A stretch of 49,817 bases of DNA from a virus, in the IMG/VR virus record IMGVR_UViG_3300030329_002542, positions 1 through 49,817 of that record. One strand, given 5' to 3'. Positions 15,480 through 23,630 of the stretch are shown one piece after another. A program made the position numbers and the translations under genes. The notes below the pieces were generated by a model that was not told the origin of the DNA, did not search any database, and saw nothing but the letters and a program-made list of their open reading frames with translations. Within the stretch, counting starts at the first letter, position 1. Every line of letters begins with the position of its first letter.

Positions 15480-17702
15480 TTAAGAAGCCTCAGCTTCACC
15501 AGCTTGACCACCTTCATTAGCTGTATTACGATTAAATGCTGATGGATCTATTGGCCCTATTCCTGTGTCAGCTGTTTGTCCCGCTAAAATAGCATCTTGG
15601 GCAGCAGCTGCTGTAGGATCAGTAAACTCAGGAGCACGACCTTGTTGTGTTCTAATTGGTTGTTGAGGTAAACCTTCTTGTCCTGCTTGTTCTGGCGCCA
15701 TTCCCGGTTGCATGGCCGCTTGCTGTTGTTGTATTTGATCAGCTTTTTGTGCGCCTTGTTGTCTCAGCATATTACTAGAGTACTCTAACATAGGTAATAG
15801 CTCTTCAACCGTTTCTTCGCTAAATCCTCGAACAAGAACACGTCTAGCAAGTTCTGGAATGTTTGCTGGAAGTCCAAAAGACTCAACAAGAAGTGGTGTC
15901 ATACCTGAGAACAGATTTAACAAGTCCATCAACTGTTTTCTCTCTACATTAATAGCTGCCGCATGACTCGTAACATCCATTGTTGTCCAGTACTCACCTC
16001 TTGCCATTTCAGCTGTTATTTCAACAAAACTAGCTGCACTACGGTCAATAAAGAAAAGTTGATCTGGTAAGTACTGTAAATCCATTTGCAACATTTTACG
16101 AGCTTTACGAACTTGAAATTCACTAAGCAACGCACTACGCCTATTCTCACGACTGGTATTACGCCTTTCAAATATACTAGCTTCTGTAGCTGTTTCTGTT
16201 GAGGGCATAGCAACTGGCTGTGGCGTTCCTACAGACCTATCAAACATTTGCTGTAGAAGCGACATCATTTCATTTTTCTCGTTTGGAACCTGTTGAAACG
16301 GCATAGGAAGTATAGCATTACTTGCTCCACGCTCTGCAAGACCGGGAACTTCTATAACACTACCATCAGGCGCATCTAACATATCAGCTATAATAGTCTT
16401 ATTAATTCCTAACTTCGGATCAACAAGCCACACATTCTTTTGCTTCCTTATAGTAGAAAGGAAGGAATCAAGAATTTCATTAATAAGCGCTTGTACTGTA
16501 TCGCCTCCACCAAGAAGAAGCGTAGGAAGATGGTACCAACTATTTATACCCGCATGATAAGAAACTATCTCAACAGGATAATCATCTATACGATCATAAG
16601 GCCATTCTTCTTCCTCTTGTATAAACACATCAGAACCTTCTACAATCGTCACTAAAATATTCCTAAACTTACCTGGTGCTATAGGAAAATTCCTCGCCCA
16701 AATCTCCCAACCACGCACTACATCAAAACCATCTTCTACTTCTTCTCCCTCATCATACTGAGGAGCATCTTCGTATCGTGTAGGCTCAATTTGATCTGTG
16801 TTTTTATAGCCTGGATTAGCTTGTACTTCAGCTAAGGGAAGTTCCCAACCAAAAGCTATCCAACGAGCATCATTAGGACCTTCCTCAGAAAACGGATCAG
16901 TCAAGAACATATCGGGACGCCATCTTACTGCATACGGAGCGCCTCTACGAATATTACTATTAGCTGCTGGCTCAGGGCGATCAAGATATTGCTTATGTAA
17001 AGTTATATGATTATCTAAAGCACTTAATATAGGCGCCCTTTCCGCCTTTGATCTTTTTTCTAATTTAAACTGCGCCATAAGTTCTTTGCGTAGCGCTTTA
17101 TGACTCTCAATGTGAAACTGATGATCGTTATCGGTTTCCACTCGTAATGGTTGCCCAATAGCCAAGAGAGTGTTTTCTTCTTCTGGATCTTCATCAGCGT
17201 CTAATGCTCCCTCCATTTCCGCCACAAATTCATTTTTTAGCTCGTCTGTATCTAAAGTGTAACCTAACTTAACCACCCCATAAGGATTAAGAAAAGCATC
17301 TAAGACTATGCGCTCATCTACTCTTAATTGATTAGTTTCACGATAACGATAATTTACAACCTTTTCTACTGCTTGTGCATAACTTAAGCTTTGCGGATCT
17401 TCTGCATCAAGCCTTTCAGCAGCGTTTCTGTTTTGTGGATGAACTTTAAAAACTGGAGCACGATCCAACATATTAGCAATAGACTGATCAATCCAGCCGA
17501 ATATAAGACCGCTCTTAGTTCGTCTAACATGATCTTCATCATAATCTTCACCTTCAGTTGCTTCACGATCTGTAGACGCTTCATTATAATATTGTTTCTG
17601 TAATACATCACACGCATCAAATAAAGGTTTAGCTTTCTGCTGACTATAAGCAATCTGATTCTGCCAATAAGCCACTCTATCTTCTTCTAGCTCAGGATAC
17701 AT
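15480..17702 (-). CDS. Portal protein (P22-like size)
   Basis: 740 residues, directly downstream of the large terminase and overlapping it by 11 bases. P22 gp1 is 725 residues. Typical features: an N-terminal helical wing with VRRTKSGLIFGWIDQSIANMLDRAP, a central region rich in Asp/Glu/Trp (RWIAFGWELPLAE; GWEIWARNFPIAPGK), the crown/stem helix region QALINEILDSFLSTIRKQKN, and a Gln/Pro-rich C-terminal tail (about 660-740). It forms the dodecameric DNA channel. No frameshift. Confidence 0.9.
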   Translation of the reverse strand: MYPELEEDRVAYWQNQIAYSQQKAKPLFDACDVLQKQYYNEASTDREATEGEDYDEDHVRRTKSGLIFGWIDQSIANMLDRAPVFKVHPQNRNAAERLDAEDPQSLSYAQAVEKVVNYRYRETNQLRVDERIVLDAFLNPYGVVKLGYTLDTDELKNEFVAEMEGALDADEDPEEENTLLAIGQPLRVETDNDHQFHIESHKALRKELMAQFKLEKRSKAERAPILSALDNHITLHKQYLDRPEPAANSNIRRGAPYAVRWRPDMFLTDPFSEEGPNDARWIAFGWELPLAEVQANPGYKNTDQIEPTRYEDAPQYDEGEEVEDGFDVVRGWEIWARNFPIAPGKFRNILVTIVEGSDVFIQEEEEWPYDRIDDYPVEIVSYHAGINSWYHLPTLLLGGGDTVQALINEILDSFLSTIRKQKNVWLVDPKLGINKTIIADMLDAPDGSVIEVPGLAERGASNAILPMPFQQVPNEKNEMMSLLQQMFDRSVGTPQPVAMPSTETATEASIFERRNTSRENRRSALLSEFQVRKARKMLQMDLQYLPDQLFFIDRSAASFVEITAEMARGEYWTTMDVTSHAAAINVERKQLMDLLNLFSGMTPLLVESFGLPANIPELARRVLVRGFSEETVEELLPMLEYSSNMLRQQGAQKADQIQQQQAAMQPGMAPEQAGQEGLPQQPIRTQQGRAPEFTDPTAAAAQDAILAGQTADTGIGPIDPSAFNRNTANEGGQAGEAEAS

Positions 17703-19323
17703 AATTTACCTGTTCTGAATCCCATTCTTCATCAAGGGGACTCTTTTCGGGGAAAGGAAGAACTATCGCTCCTCTATTCCAAGCACGTCCACGCCTTCTA
17801 TCTGTATTCATATTACGATAATCATCAAAAGATAATCCTTGAACTTCTAAATTAAAATTACGCTCATCTACAGGATCTAATCCTTTAGCTACGAGCAAAT
17901 CATCCAGCTTCATACCAATAAGAGCAAAAGCATCCACTTGGTCATCATTCTTCCCATTGGGAAACTTTGTCAACTCATATTGAAAGTCTGCAAGCCAGGG
18001 AGCCGCTGAGGGTGCGTGGACATAACCCATCTGCATAGCTCCTGCAATAGAACCAGCACGCTGTGGAGAATCTTTACGCCCACGACCGATAACCGAAACA
18101 TCCACACAAGATGTCCAAGCTCCAGCTGCTTTACGTGCTTTTGTAAGTATTGGCCCTATGGCCTTTTGCATATGAACTTTCTCGAAAAACCATTGTAAAG
18201 GCTCATGCTCAAGCATCATTTCTACACACTGTGAAACACCACCAAGAATATCGACTTGTTTACGGTACACGTCAATGATCCAAATATGACCTTCAGAACA
18301 CACGCCAAACACCATGTGTACAGTGTAATCTCCACTACCTTCTGTAAGGGCAAAGTCACTAGACCCATAAAGGGTTATGTTTTCCGGCAACTCATTACGG
18401 TGATAAAGGCGTAAGTCTTGTGGCTTAAATAAGTCCCCTTCATCTGAGAATGGCTTCTGCTGATGAACAGCCATAAAGATGTTAGGGTTTCTTTTCCTTA
18501 GTTGTTCCAACTCATCTTTTGTTCTTCTATTAGGACCATCAGGAAGAAGTGGCTCACCTTCCTTACGACCAAGAGGATCGTCACTTTCAGCTAACGAGGG
18601 AACCTTTACAATGTCCCATTCTTCTTCACTTTCCTCATGTAGCTTTTCTATTCTACCGCCCAAGTCATCATCATGCCACCTCTGCATTATAAGGATAACA
18701 CTTCCAGGCCCATCCTTATAAGAACGTAGACGATTCAAGAGAACACCTGCATACCAATCCCACACCATTCTTCTCTGATTATCACTAAGAGCACTTTCAT
18801 AACTCTTAAAAGGGTCATCAATTACAGCAATATGACCGTGAAATCCTATGAGTCCACCTCCTACACCTTCAGCTTTATACTCACCCCCTTGATTCGTTTT
18901 CCACTCAGCCATAGCCGTAGCATCACTGGCTAACGCGACATCTGGAAATAGCAATGCGTATTTAGGGTGCTGTAAAAAGTTCCTTACATTCCTACCGAAA
19001 CTCTTCGCAAGAGCCTCATCATAAGAAGTCTCAATAAACTCCATATCGGGATTACGCCCAAAAAACCAACTTGGAAAAAATTCGCTTGAGAGGCGGGACT
19101 TACCTATCGCCGGCGGAACAAAAATGGCAAGCCGCCTTAATCTTCCAGCCTCCACGTCCTCAAGTTTACGTGCGATCAACTTATGTATGTCGAAAGGCTC
19201 GTAACTGGGATCCATAAACTTACAGTAGTCTATCAGCGATTTCTTCGCAGCTTGCCTACGTGCAAGTTCTTCAGCAGCACCCTTAACGGTAAGCTCAACT
19301 TTTTCCCCGTAAGCTTCACTCAT
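17692..19323 (-). CDS. terL: Terminase large subunit
   Basis: 543 residues from the ATG at 19321-19323, which overlaps the small-subunit stop; a GTG just upstream at 19326 is the alternative. ATPase domain: Walker A VPPAIGKS (about 69-76), Walker B IAVIDDP (about 165-171) and coupling motif LIMQRWHDDDL (about 211-221). Nuclease domain: SSDFALTEGSGDYT with Asp323, and NDDQVDAFAL near the C-terminus, an RNase H-like metal site. It drives DNA into the prohead and cuts concatemers. The Walker A has Pro-Ala-Ile instead of the more common basic residues, which is still within the family. Confidence 0.95.
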   Translation of the reverse strand: MSEAYGEKVELTVKGAAEELARRQAAKKSLIDYCKFMDPSYEPFDIHKLIARKLEDVEAGRLRRLAIFVPPAIGKSRLSSEFFPSWFFGRNPDMEFIETSYDEALAKSFGRNVRNFLQHPKYALLFPDVALASDATAMAEWKTNQGGEYKAEGVGGGLIGFHGHIAVIDDPFKSYESALSDNQRRMVWDWYAGVLLNRLRSYKDGPGSVILIMQRWHDDDLGGRIEKLHEESEEEWDIVKVPSLAESDDPLGRKEGEPLLPDGPNRRTKDELEQLRKRNPNIFMAVHQQKPFSDEGDLFKPQDLRLYHRNELPENITLYGSSDFALTEGSGDYTVHMVFGVCSEGHIWIIDVYRKQVDILGGVSQCVEMMLEHEPLQWFFEKVHMQKAIGPILTKARKAAGAWTSCVDVSVIGRGRKDSPQRAGSIAGAMQMGYVHAPSAAPWLADFQYELTKFPNGKNDDQVDAFALIGMKLDDLLVAKGLDPVDERNFNLEVQGLSFDDYRNMNTDRRRGRAWNRGAIVLPFPEKSPLDEEWDSEQVNYVS

Positions 19324-19960
19324 CACTAACGGTGCTTTCTGTGGGAGCCGCCTCTGATAGCGCTTCCATAACTAGTTTCTGACTTTCTGGGCTGATATCA
19401 CTAAACTCTGCTTCTATTGCCTCAGGCCGTTCTGCAGCTTGATTAAGAGCTGCAATCAGTTGATCTGTACTTGCCTCATCTATAGAATGTACTTGCTGAC
19501 TCTCTATTTCTTTTCTTTCTGTGTAACCACGATCTTTACCGAGTGTCTGTAGAACCTTCCAACTATAAGCAAGATTACCTTCTTCAACTGCCTCAAATAC
19601 ATTATCCTCAGCTGTATCTATAACCTTTTCTCTGGCCTCATTATAGAGGTCACGGAGTCTCGGATTCTTTGCAATGTGATGTCGAACAGCAGCTCCGCTA
19701 CCAAGGCCGACACGCTGAGCTACTTTGGACAATATGCCCTTGCAGTCTATAATTGCCTCTGCTATATCTGATTCTCTAGCGCGTTCCTGGTCACGGACTG
19801 CTGTCTTAACTTCTACGTCTTGCTTTGCTCTTGCACTAATTGCAGGAGCGCTACATCCTATAACTCCAGCCGCTTGTTCTAATGTTCGTGTGCCTGTAAG
19901 AGCATTTATAATAATCGAACTATCTATCTCCCTACGTCTACCTTGTCTACCTGCTGGCAT
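19316..19960 (-). CDS. terS: Terminase small subunit
   Basis: 214 residues from ATG 19958-19960 (GAGGAG 11 bases upstream; a GTG at 19972 is too close to that site). N-terminal DNA-binding region with two helix-turn-helix-like segments: LTGTRTLEQAAGVIGCSAPAI and ILSKVAQRVGLGSGAAVRHHI. A central coiled segment (NEAREKVIDTAEDNVFEAVEEGN) fits the oligomerisation core; the C-terminal part is acidic and would contact the large subunit. It recognises the packaging site. Stop overlaps the start of the large subunit gene. Confidence 0.8.
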   Translation of the reverse strand: MPAGRQGRRREIDSSIIINALTGTRTLEQAAGVIGCSAPAISARAKQDVEVKTAVRDQERARESDIAEAIIDCKGILSKVAQRVGLGSGAAVRHHIAKNPRLRDLYNEAREKVIDTAEDNVFEAVEEGNLAYSWKVLQTLGKDRGYTERKEIESQQVHSIDEASTDQLIAALNQAAERPEAIEAEFSDISPESQKLVMEALSEAAPTESTVSDE

Positions 19961-20001
19961 ATCTTTATCCACTCCTCATAAGTAGGAGATTGTTCTCTCA
20001 T

Positions 20002-20232
20002 TTAGGGTACGGAGGGAAGTTCACAATCAGAGTCACGTGCAGGGCTGGATGTTGGGCGTAACTCAATTTGGCCCTCCCTCCGGCCCGTTCCATTAAGAAC
20101 TTCTGCTGTCTCCGCAATTTTCTTGCTCGTATCAGACCCAAGAAGATCACTAACAACTCCTTGCCTAATAAGGGCGTGAGCTTTCCACAACCCCCGAATA
20201 CCGCCTCCAGCCTGACTATCTTTAATAACCAT
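20002..20232 (-). CDS. Small first gene of the late operon, possibly leaderless
   Basis: 76 residues, first on the late transcript. Its ATG (20230-20232) lies about 7 bases after the -10 box at 20239-20244, so transcription would start at or next to the start codon and the message would have no ribosome site. Helices KAHALIRQGVVSDLLG and SKKIAETAEVL are plausible; the C-terminus is disordered. Function unknown. A downstream start is possible but has no better site. Confidence 0.55.
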   Translation of the reverse strand: MVIKDSQAGGGIRGLWKAHALIRQGVVSDLLGSDTSKKIAETAEVLNGTGRREGQIELRPTSSPARDSDCELPSVP

Positions 20233-20238
20233 ATAAAG

Positions 20239-20267
20239 AAGATAGCAAATTAAAGGATAGTTGTCAA
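20239..20267 (-). promoter_or_regulatory. Late-operon promoter (leftward)
   Basis: On the minus strand: TTGACA (20267-20262), 17-bp spacer starting ACTA, TATCTT (20244-20239). The TTGACAACTA start is shared with the rightward promoters at 24091 and is close to those at 22017, 27284 and 29546. It faces the terminase, portal and capsid genes. One of the -10 bases departs from the TATATT used in the early arm. Confidence 0.75.
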
Positions 20268-20346
20268 AACATTTCCTTAGACCAACAGAAGATCCATTCT
20301 ATCCACTTAGGACATTTGAAAAATAGGTGGGAATTTTGAAGGCTCT

Positions 20347-20371
20347 TTTATCAGCATACTGCGCTGATAAA
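20347..20371. promoter_or_regulatory. Inverted repeat in the divergent control region
   Basis: TTTATCAGC-atactgc-GCTGATAAA, 9-bp perfect arms, midway between the leftward promoter (20239-20267) and the rightward promoter (20427-20455). Suited to a dimeric regulator that controls the early/late balance; it could also form an RNA hairpin. Confidence 0.5.
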
Positions 20372-20426
20372 GGGGGATGCCGACGCGAGGAGGGCAAATT
20401 TTTTTTCATTTTCTGTGTTTTTTCTC

Positions 20427-20455
20427 TTGACATTGGACTAGTACTTTTGTATATT
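20427..20455 (+). promoter_or_regulatory. Early rightward promoter P1
   Basis: TTGACA (20427-20432), 17-bp spacer, TATATT (20450-20455), 28 bases before the first early gene with an AAGGAGG site. One of five nearly uniform promoters. Confidence 0.85.
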
Positions 20456-20470
20456 TGTTAGAAGAAAGGA

Positions 20471-21034
20471 GGATATGACTAGATGTCTACAACAAAGGAA
20501 ATTTTCAACATGGAACAACAAAACATTTTGACGGAAAATTCTGTCGAAGATTTTAATGTCAGTACTGAAGATTTGACGGATGTTGTAGAAAATCAATTCT
20601 TTAGAATTTTGAAGATTCTGTTTAATGACGAAGGTACTTTTTATCTCACACAAAAATGTGATGGGAATGTCTGTAAAACAGAATACATCAATCTACTAGA
20701 ATTGAATAAAACAGAATTAACGTTGTTGGCAGTATGCGAATTGCGTAGACGTTCTGCAATCGTGTTGCGAGATTCCAAAAACGGAATAACAAGCACACAA
20801 TTATATAAGGACGCACAGAAAGAGACGCAACAGTACAACGGGAAAGAATTGTCGGAAAAGAAGAAAAGAATTTCTTCGGATTCATTAAGTGCTCGTATGA
20901 TGGATTTGTTTTTATTGCGTAAATCTGGAGAAATTACAGACGAACAATTTTCCGATCAAGTAGACATTTTACAATTCGAATATGCACCAAAAGACGAATA
21001 ACATAAACACATAATCAGACATCTAGTCATATCC
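20471..21034. repeat. 18-bp perfect inverted repeat flanking first early gene
   Basis: Left arm GGATATGACTAGATGTCT at 20471-20488; the exact reverse complement is at 21017-21034. The left arm covers the end of the ribosome site and the ATG of the gene at 20483; the right arm begins 16 bases after its stop. In the transcript the arms could pair and block translation; in DNA they could be recombination or protein sites. Confidence 0.9.
20483..21001 (+). CDS. First early gene, unknown function
   Basis: 172 residues from an ATG with AAAGGAGG and ideal spacing, 28 bases after promoter P1: likely one of the first and most expressed proteins. Acidic N-terminal half, then helices (LLELNKTELTLLAVCELRRRSAIV; ELSEKKKRISSDSLSARMMDLFLL) and an acidic tail. 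No known motif. Codon use (many TTG Leu, GAC/GAA) looks slightly unlike the genes downstream. Bracketed by an 18-bp inverted repeat, so possibly an inserted cassette. Early position suggests a host-takeover protein; that is inference. Confidence 0.85.
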   Translation: MSTTKEIFNMEQQNILTENSVEDFNVSTEDLTDVVENQFFRILKILFNDEGTFYLTQKCDGNVCKTEYINLLELNKTELTLLAVCELRRRSAIVLRDSKNGITSTQLYKDAQKETQQYNGKELSEKKKRISSDSLSARMMDLFLLRKSGEITDEQFSDQVDILQFEYAPKDE

Positions 21035-21080
21035 AAATTTCATATCATACAAACAAAAACACAAAACAAAGAAAAGAAAA

Positions 21081-21338
21081 ATGCAATTAGAACAAGAAAA
21101 AATATTCGTTTTTTTGAAAGGTGTCGTCAATTCAAAAGACAATTCCGTTGCATCGTACTTGTCGGAATTGGGGATCACAAATTCAATGGAAAAAGTAGAA
21201 TACGTTTTTGATCAATTTTTTTCACATAGAAAAGATTTCAAAGAAATAAACGAGTCTTACACAATTCACGAAAAACAAGATATGTGTTTTCAAGTACTAG
21301 ACAAAACAAAAGAATTTATTCGTTTTATTACTTTATAA
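21081..21338 (+). CDS. Second early gene, unknown function
   Basis: 85 residues with no good ribosome site (AAGAAAAGAAAA before ATG). Helical, aromatic-rich (YVFDQFFSHRKDFKEIN). The last codons lie within a 13-bp perfect inverted repeat, followed by a strong terminator at 21363-21401. Probably transcribed with the gene before it. Family unknown. Confidence 0.65.
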   Translation: MQLEQEKIFVFLKGVVNSKDNSVASYLSELGITNSMEKVEYVFDQFFSHRKDFKEINESYTIHEKQDMCFQVLDKTKEFIRFITL

Positions 21339-21352
21339 TAAACGAATAAATT
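21313..21352. repeat. 13-bp perfect inverted repeat at gene end
   Basis: AATTTATTCGTTT (21313-21325) and AAACGAATAAATT (21340-21352), 14-base loop, spanning the stop codon of the preceding gene. AT-rich, no T-run after it. May protect the 3' end or act with the terminator immediately downstream. Confidence 0.8.
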
Positions 21353-21362
21353 GTCCAGCAAT

Positions 21363-21401
21363 TTGGGGAATGTGCTAGTTTAGGCATTCCCCAAAATTTT
21401 T
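21363..21401 (+). terminator. Intrinsic terminator after first early unit
   Basis: TTGGGGAATG, 12-base loop, CATTCCCCAA, followed by AATTTTTCC. Ten-pair stem plus T-run ends the two-gene early unit. Confidence 0.85.
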
Positions 21402-21525
21402 CCAAAAATCCCAAAACTATTTGCGGATCCTATAGCTATTTCAATTTTTCATAGCCATTCTCATTATGAAAAAACTATTCCCAAAATAAAAAAACTATTT
21501 CCATCTTTAAACCATTTAAATCATT

Positions 21526-21553
21526 AGCGGTTCCTACTGCTGAACCGCTTTTC
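21526..21553 (+). terminator. Hairpin with T-run inside the gene-free region
   Basis: AGCGGTTC, 8-base loop, GAACCGCT then TTTTC. Could be a second terminator backing up 21363-21401, or the end of a short untranslated RNA. Confidence 0.55.
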
Positions 21554-21589
21554 GCATCCCCTAGCGGCTATTATTGACATTGCCTGAAA

Positions 21590-21612
21590 CTGTATTGCAA
21601 TTTGTAACAAAG
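21590..21612. promoter_or_regulatory. 23-bp palindromic site, copy 1
   Basis: CTGTATT-N9-AACAAAG, with the same centre pattern (GCAA..TGT) as the perfect-arm copies at 24054 and 37358; 19 of 23 positions match each of those when oriented alike. Likely a weaker site for the same protein. Confidence 0.55.
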
Positions 21613-21898
21613 TTAGAATAAAACGATAGCCATTTTTATAGTCATAAACTTTTTTATATACCCCCAGCCATTTAGTGGATACTACAACCATTATGTTTTT
21701 CCCTCCAGCCTTTTACTAAATCCCCCCAGCCATTAGCCATTTTTAAAACCATAAACTATTTTTTTAATGGAAAACATTTTAATTCACAATAAACTAAACA
21801 AATTCTCAGCGGCTGCTAAAGAATCTCTATGTTTTTATGTATAGCATAGCCTATGTGTCCCCTATTCCACGACCTTTCTTGTATATGTGCAACAGAGT

Positions 21899-21933
<35 letters not shown>

Positions 21934-21980
21934 AGCTACAATACCAAAATAAACCAATAATCCCTGTCGGCCATACTACC

Positions 21981-22001
21981 CATAGTCTATGTTATACATA
22001 G
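21981..22001. promoter_or_regulatory. Overlapping CATAG/CTATG palindromes upstream of P2
   Basis: CATAGTCTATG (21981-21991) and CTATGTTATACATAG (21987-22001) overlap and end 15 bases before the P2 -35 box. Placement fits an operator. A related CATAGCCTATG lies at about 21845-21855. Confidence 0.45.
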
Positions 22002-22016
22002 ATCCATAAAGATCCC

Positions 22017-22045
22017 TTGACAACTACACAAACACACCTTATATT
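22017..22045 (+). promoter_or_regulatory. Rightward promoter P2
   Basis: TTGACA (22017-22022), 17-bp spacer starting ACTA, TATATT (22040-22045), for the gene starting at 22090. Confidence 0.85.
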
Positions 22046-22089
22046 ATGTCATAACAATTTCGTCCACCCATTATTTGGAGTATTTCCCT

Positions 22090-22443
22090 ATGCCAAGAAC
22101 TATTAACATAAATGCACAGAGCCATCTTCCCATCTCCCTGATAGCTCAAGCAGTAGAAACTTTCACAGAAAACAATCAGCCCGTTCCCCGATCCACATCC
22201 AGCCTAATCAGAACAATCTTGGAACTATGGGTAGACCATTGTGGAATTCCACAAATAGCCTCACAAGAAGAAGCGCTAGATATCTGTTCACAGGTTGGCA
22301 TCGCCCGTCCCGAAAGGCTCGTCATCTCCTCACAAAAAGAGCTATCCTCCCGTGATTTTCAAAAGTCTGTCCCACAAAAAAGTTCCCAATCCGCAGAAGA
22401 GCTGGAAGATGCCCTCATTAAAGCCTTAGAAAAATCGACATAG
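22090..22443 (+). CDS. Putative small DNA-binding regulator
   Basis: 117 residues from ATG 22090 (GGAG at 22077-22080); a TTG at 22075 overlaps the ribosome site and is unlikely. The start, PRTININAQSHLPISLIAQA, has a strand followed by a helix, and SSLIRTILELWVDHCG is a second helix: an arrangement like ribbon-helix-helix proteins. The C-terminal half is Ser/Glu-rich. It is alone between a strong promoter and its own terminator, as expected for an autoregulated repressor or origin-binding protein. Candidate binder of the nearby palindromes; unproven. Confidence 0.7.
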   Translation: MPRTININAQSHLPISLIAQAVETFTENNQPVPRSTSSLIRTILELWVDHCGIPQIASQEEALDICSQVGIARPERLVISSQKELSSRDFQKSVPQKSSQSAEELEDALIKALEKST

Positions 22444-22468
22444 TATTGTTATAACCATGTCGATTTTT
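22430..22468 (+). terminator. Terminator overlapping the regulator's stop codon
   Basis: AAAAATCGACAT (22430-22441), 15-base loop, ATGTCGATTTTT (22457-22468): 12 perfect pairs ending in a T-run. The stem begins inside the coding end. Confidence 0.75.
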
Positions 22469-22469
22469 G

Positions 22470-22497
22470 TTGCATAGTTGCAGGGATTGATTATCTT
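22470..22497 (+). promoter_or_regulatory. Weaker rightward promoter
   Basis: TTGCAT, 16-bp spacer, TATCTT. Its downstream leader resembles that after the 24091 promoter: both carry TAGCCT(G/A)TAACAAA before the ribosome site (22519 and 24141). Confidence 0.45.
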
Positions 22498-22549
22498 TAT
22501 ATATAAGAAGAATATTAATAGCCTGTAACAAAAGAAAGGAGGTTTTAAA

Positions 22550-22933
22550 ATGTCAAATCCAGACCAATTCAGAAGAATGGCAGAGGTTGCGCATCTATGC
22601 GAAGAGTTCCTTTCGTTGGAAAATATACCTTATGCCGGCGGACATGCTATAGATGATCTTTATGGCTTTGTTGATATGTTATTACAGTCTGTCAATACAG
22701 ATTTAGATAGCGATTATCACATGCTAAATATGATCTATGACACGCCAAAAGGAGAGAAAAGAAGTTTAAATAATTTCATTTCTCAGGTTCTCGTCTTGTT
22801 TATCTGCTTACCTGTATCAACGAAAAAAGATTTAGGGTCGCTTATAAATAGAATAGTTAGTTCACATATTCTTATAAGCGAACAGGGAGATAAGTACGAA
22901 CGGAATCAAAAAAGGTGGGAAGAAAATAACTAG
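22550..22933 (+). CDS. Early protein of unknown function
   Basis: 127 residues with a strong AAAGGAGG site. Mostly helical: an N-terminal acidic helix (RRMAEVAHLCEEFLSL), a hydrophobic middle (FISQVLVLFICLPV, not long enough to be a confident membrane span) and a charged tail (QGDKYERNQKRWEENN). No family recognised. Transcribed from 22470-22497 and followed by a hairpin. Confidence 0.75.
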   Translation: MSNPDQFRRMAEVAHLCEEFLSLENIPYAGGHAIDDLYGFVDMLLQSVNTDLDSDYHMLNMIYDTPKGEKRSLNNFISQVLVLFICLPVSTKKDLGSLINRIVSSHILISEQGDKYERNQKRWEENN

Positions 22934-22940
22934 TTCACAT

Positions 22941-22969
22941 AGGGGGATCGCTATCATAGGATCCTCCCT
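22941..22969 (+). terminator. Imperfect GC-rich hairpin after 22933
   Basis: AGGGGGATC pairs with GATCCTCCCT allowing one G-T pair and one bulge; followed by TTTACTA. Weak terminator or processing site. Confidence 0.35.
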
Positions 22970-22994
22970 TTACTATAATAAGGGGATTAACCCA

Positions 22995-23225
22995 ATGGCA
23001 AAATTTCAAAAGGTTGAAGAAATTTTAAAAGCGGATCTCGGCAGAGACCTACAAGAATGTGCAGAAGAAGGTATGTTCGGTATGGATCACCATGTTGGGA
23101 TTTGCACCAATGATTGTGGTTATTACATCGAAGGTGTAGAACCTGATGCAGAAGGTTATACATGTGAAGATTGTGGTACACAAACAGTTATATCAGATGT
23201 ATACGCTTTATTTCACCTGTCATAG
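22995..23225 (+). CDS. Small zinc-ribbon protein
   Basis: 76 residues. CTNDC and CEDC, spaced about 20 residues apart, form a four-Cys zinc site; the N-terminal 25 residues are a helix (AKFQKVEEILKADLGRDLQ). Between two hairpins. Likely binds nucleic acid or a host protein; role unknown. First of several zinc-ribbon microproteins in this arm. Confidence 0.75.
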   Translation: MAKFQKVEEILKADLGRDLQECAEEGMFGMDHHVGICTNDCGYYIEGVEPDAEGYTCEDCGTQTVISDVYALFHLS

Positions 23226-23229
23226 TTTT

Positions 23230-23264
23230 AAATGGGGAGAGGCTAAATGTCTTTCCCCATTTTA
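23230..23264 (+). terminator. Intrinsic terminator
   Basis: AAATGGGGA, 15-base loop, TCCCCATTTT: nine pairs plus a short T-run directly after the zinc-ribbon gene. Confidence 0.65.
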
Positions 23265-23284
23265 CTATCACAAAGAGATTAAGT

Positions 23285-23629
23285 ATGAAAACAATTAAAA
23301 AAGTTTATGTTGCAGAAAAAGACCTTTCTTACAAAGAAGGTAAATTCAATCCCGCCAATGGAAATTTTATGATAACCTGCCCTTGTTGCCAAAAGATCGT
23401 CCCAATGGCTGAACAATCAAGGAAAAAAGGTTTGATTCTTGATGGCACTCAAAAGATAATGGTTATGCACTGGGACAAAGGTTATCGTACCAAAAAACAT
23501 AAATGTCCCCATGGTAACCAATGTTCAGCAAGTAAGTTTAATCGTTTTAATAGTCAAAGTAGATCAGGAAAAAGGGCTAGCAGTATTTTAATTAGCTGTC
23601 ACGAATGTAAAAACTTAGAAAGGAAATAA
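23285..23629 (+). CDS. Zinc-binding small protein
   Basis: 114 residues from ATG 23285 (GAGATT upstream); the reading frame is open further upstream across the preceding terminator, which argues against a longer protein. Cys pairs CPCC, then CPHGNQC and CHEC near the end, with a nearby His, suggest one or two zinc sites. Basic overall (RKKG, YRTKKHK, SGKRASS). Probably nucleic-acid binding. Confidence 0.75.
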   Translation: MKTIKKVYVAEKDLSYKEGKFNPANGNFMITCPCCQKIVPMAEQSRKKGLILDGTQKIMVMHWDKGYRTKKHKCPHGNQCSASKFNRFNSQSRSGKRASSILISCHECKNLERK

Positions 23630-23630
23630 G

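Noticed and set aside
20471-21034. Invertible phase-variation switch
   Set aside because: The reverse strand inside the repeat gives only a very short frame, and no recombinase is seen. Kept only as one possibility for the inverted repeat.
21767-21844. 25-codon ORF in the gene-free region
   Set aside because: Poly-T before the ATG, no ribosome site, no features.
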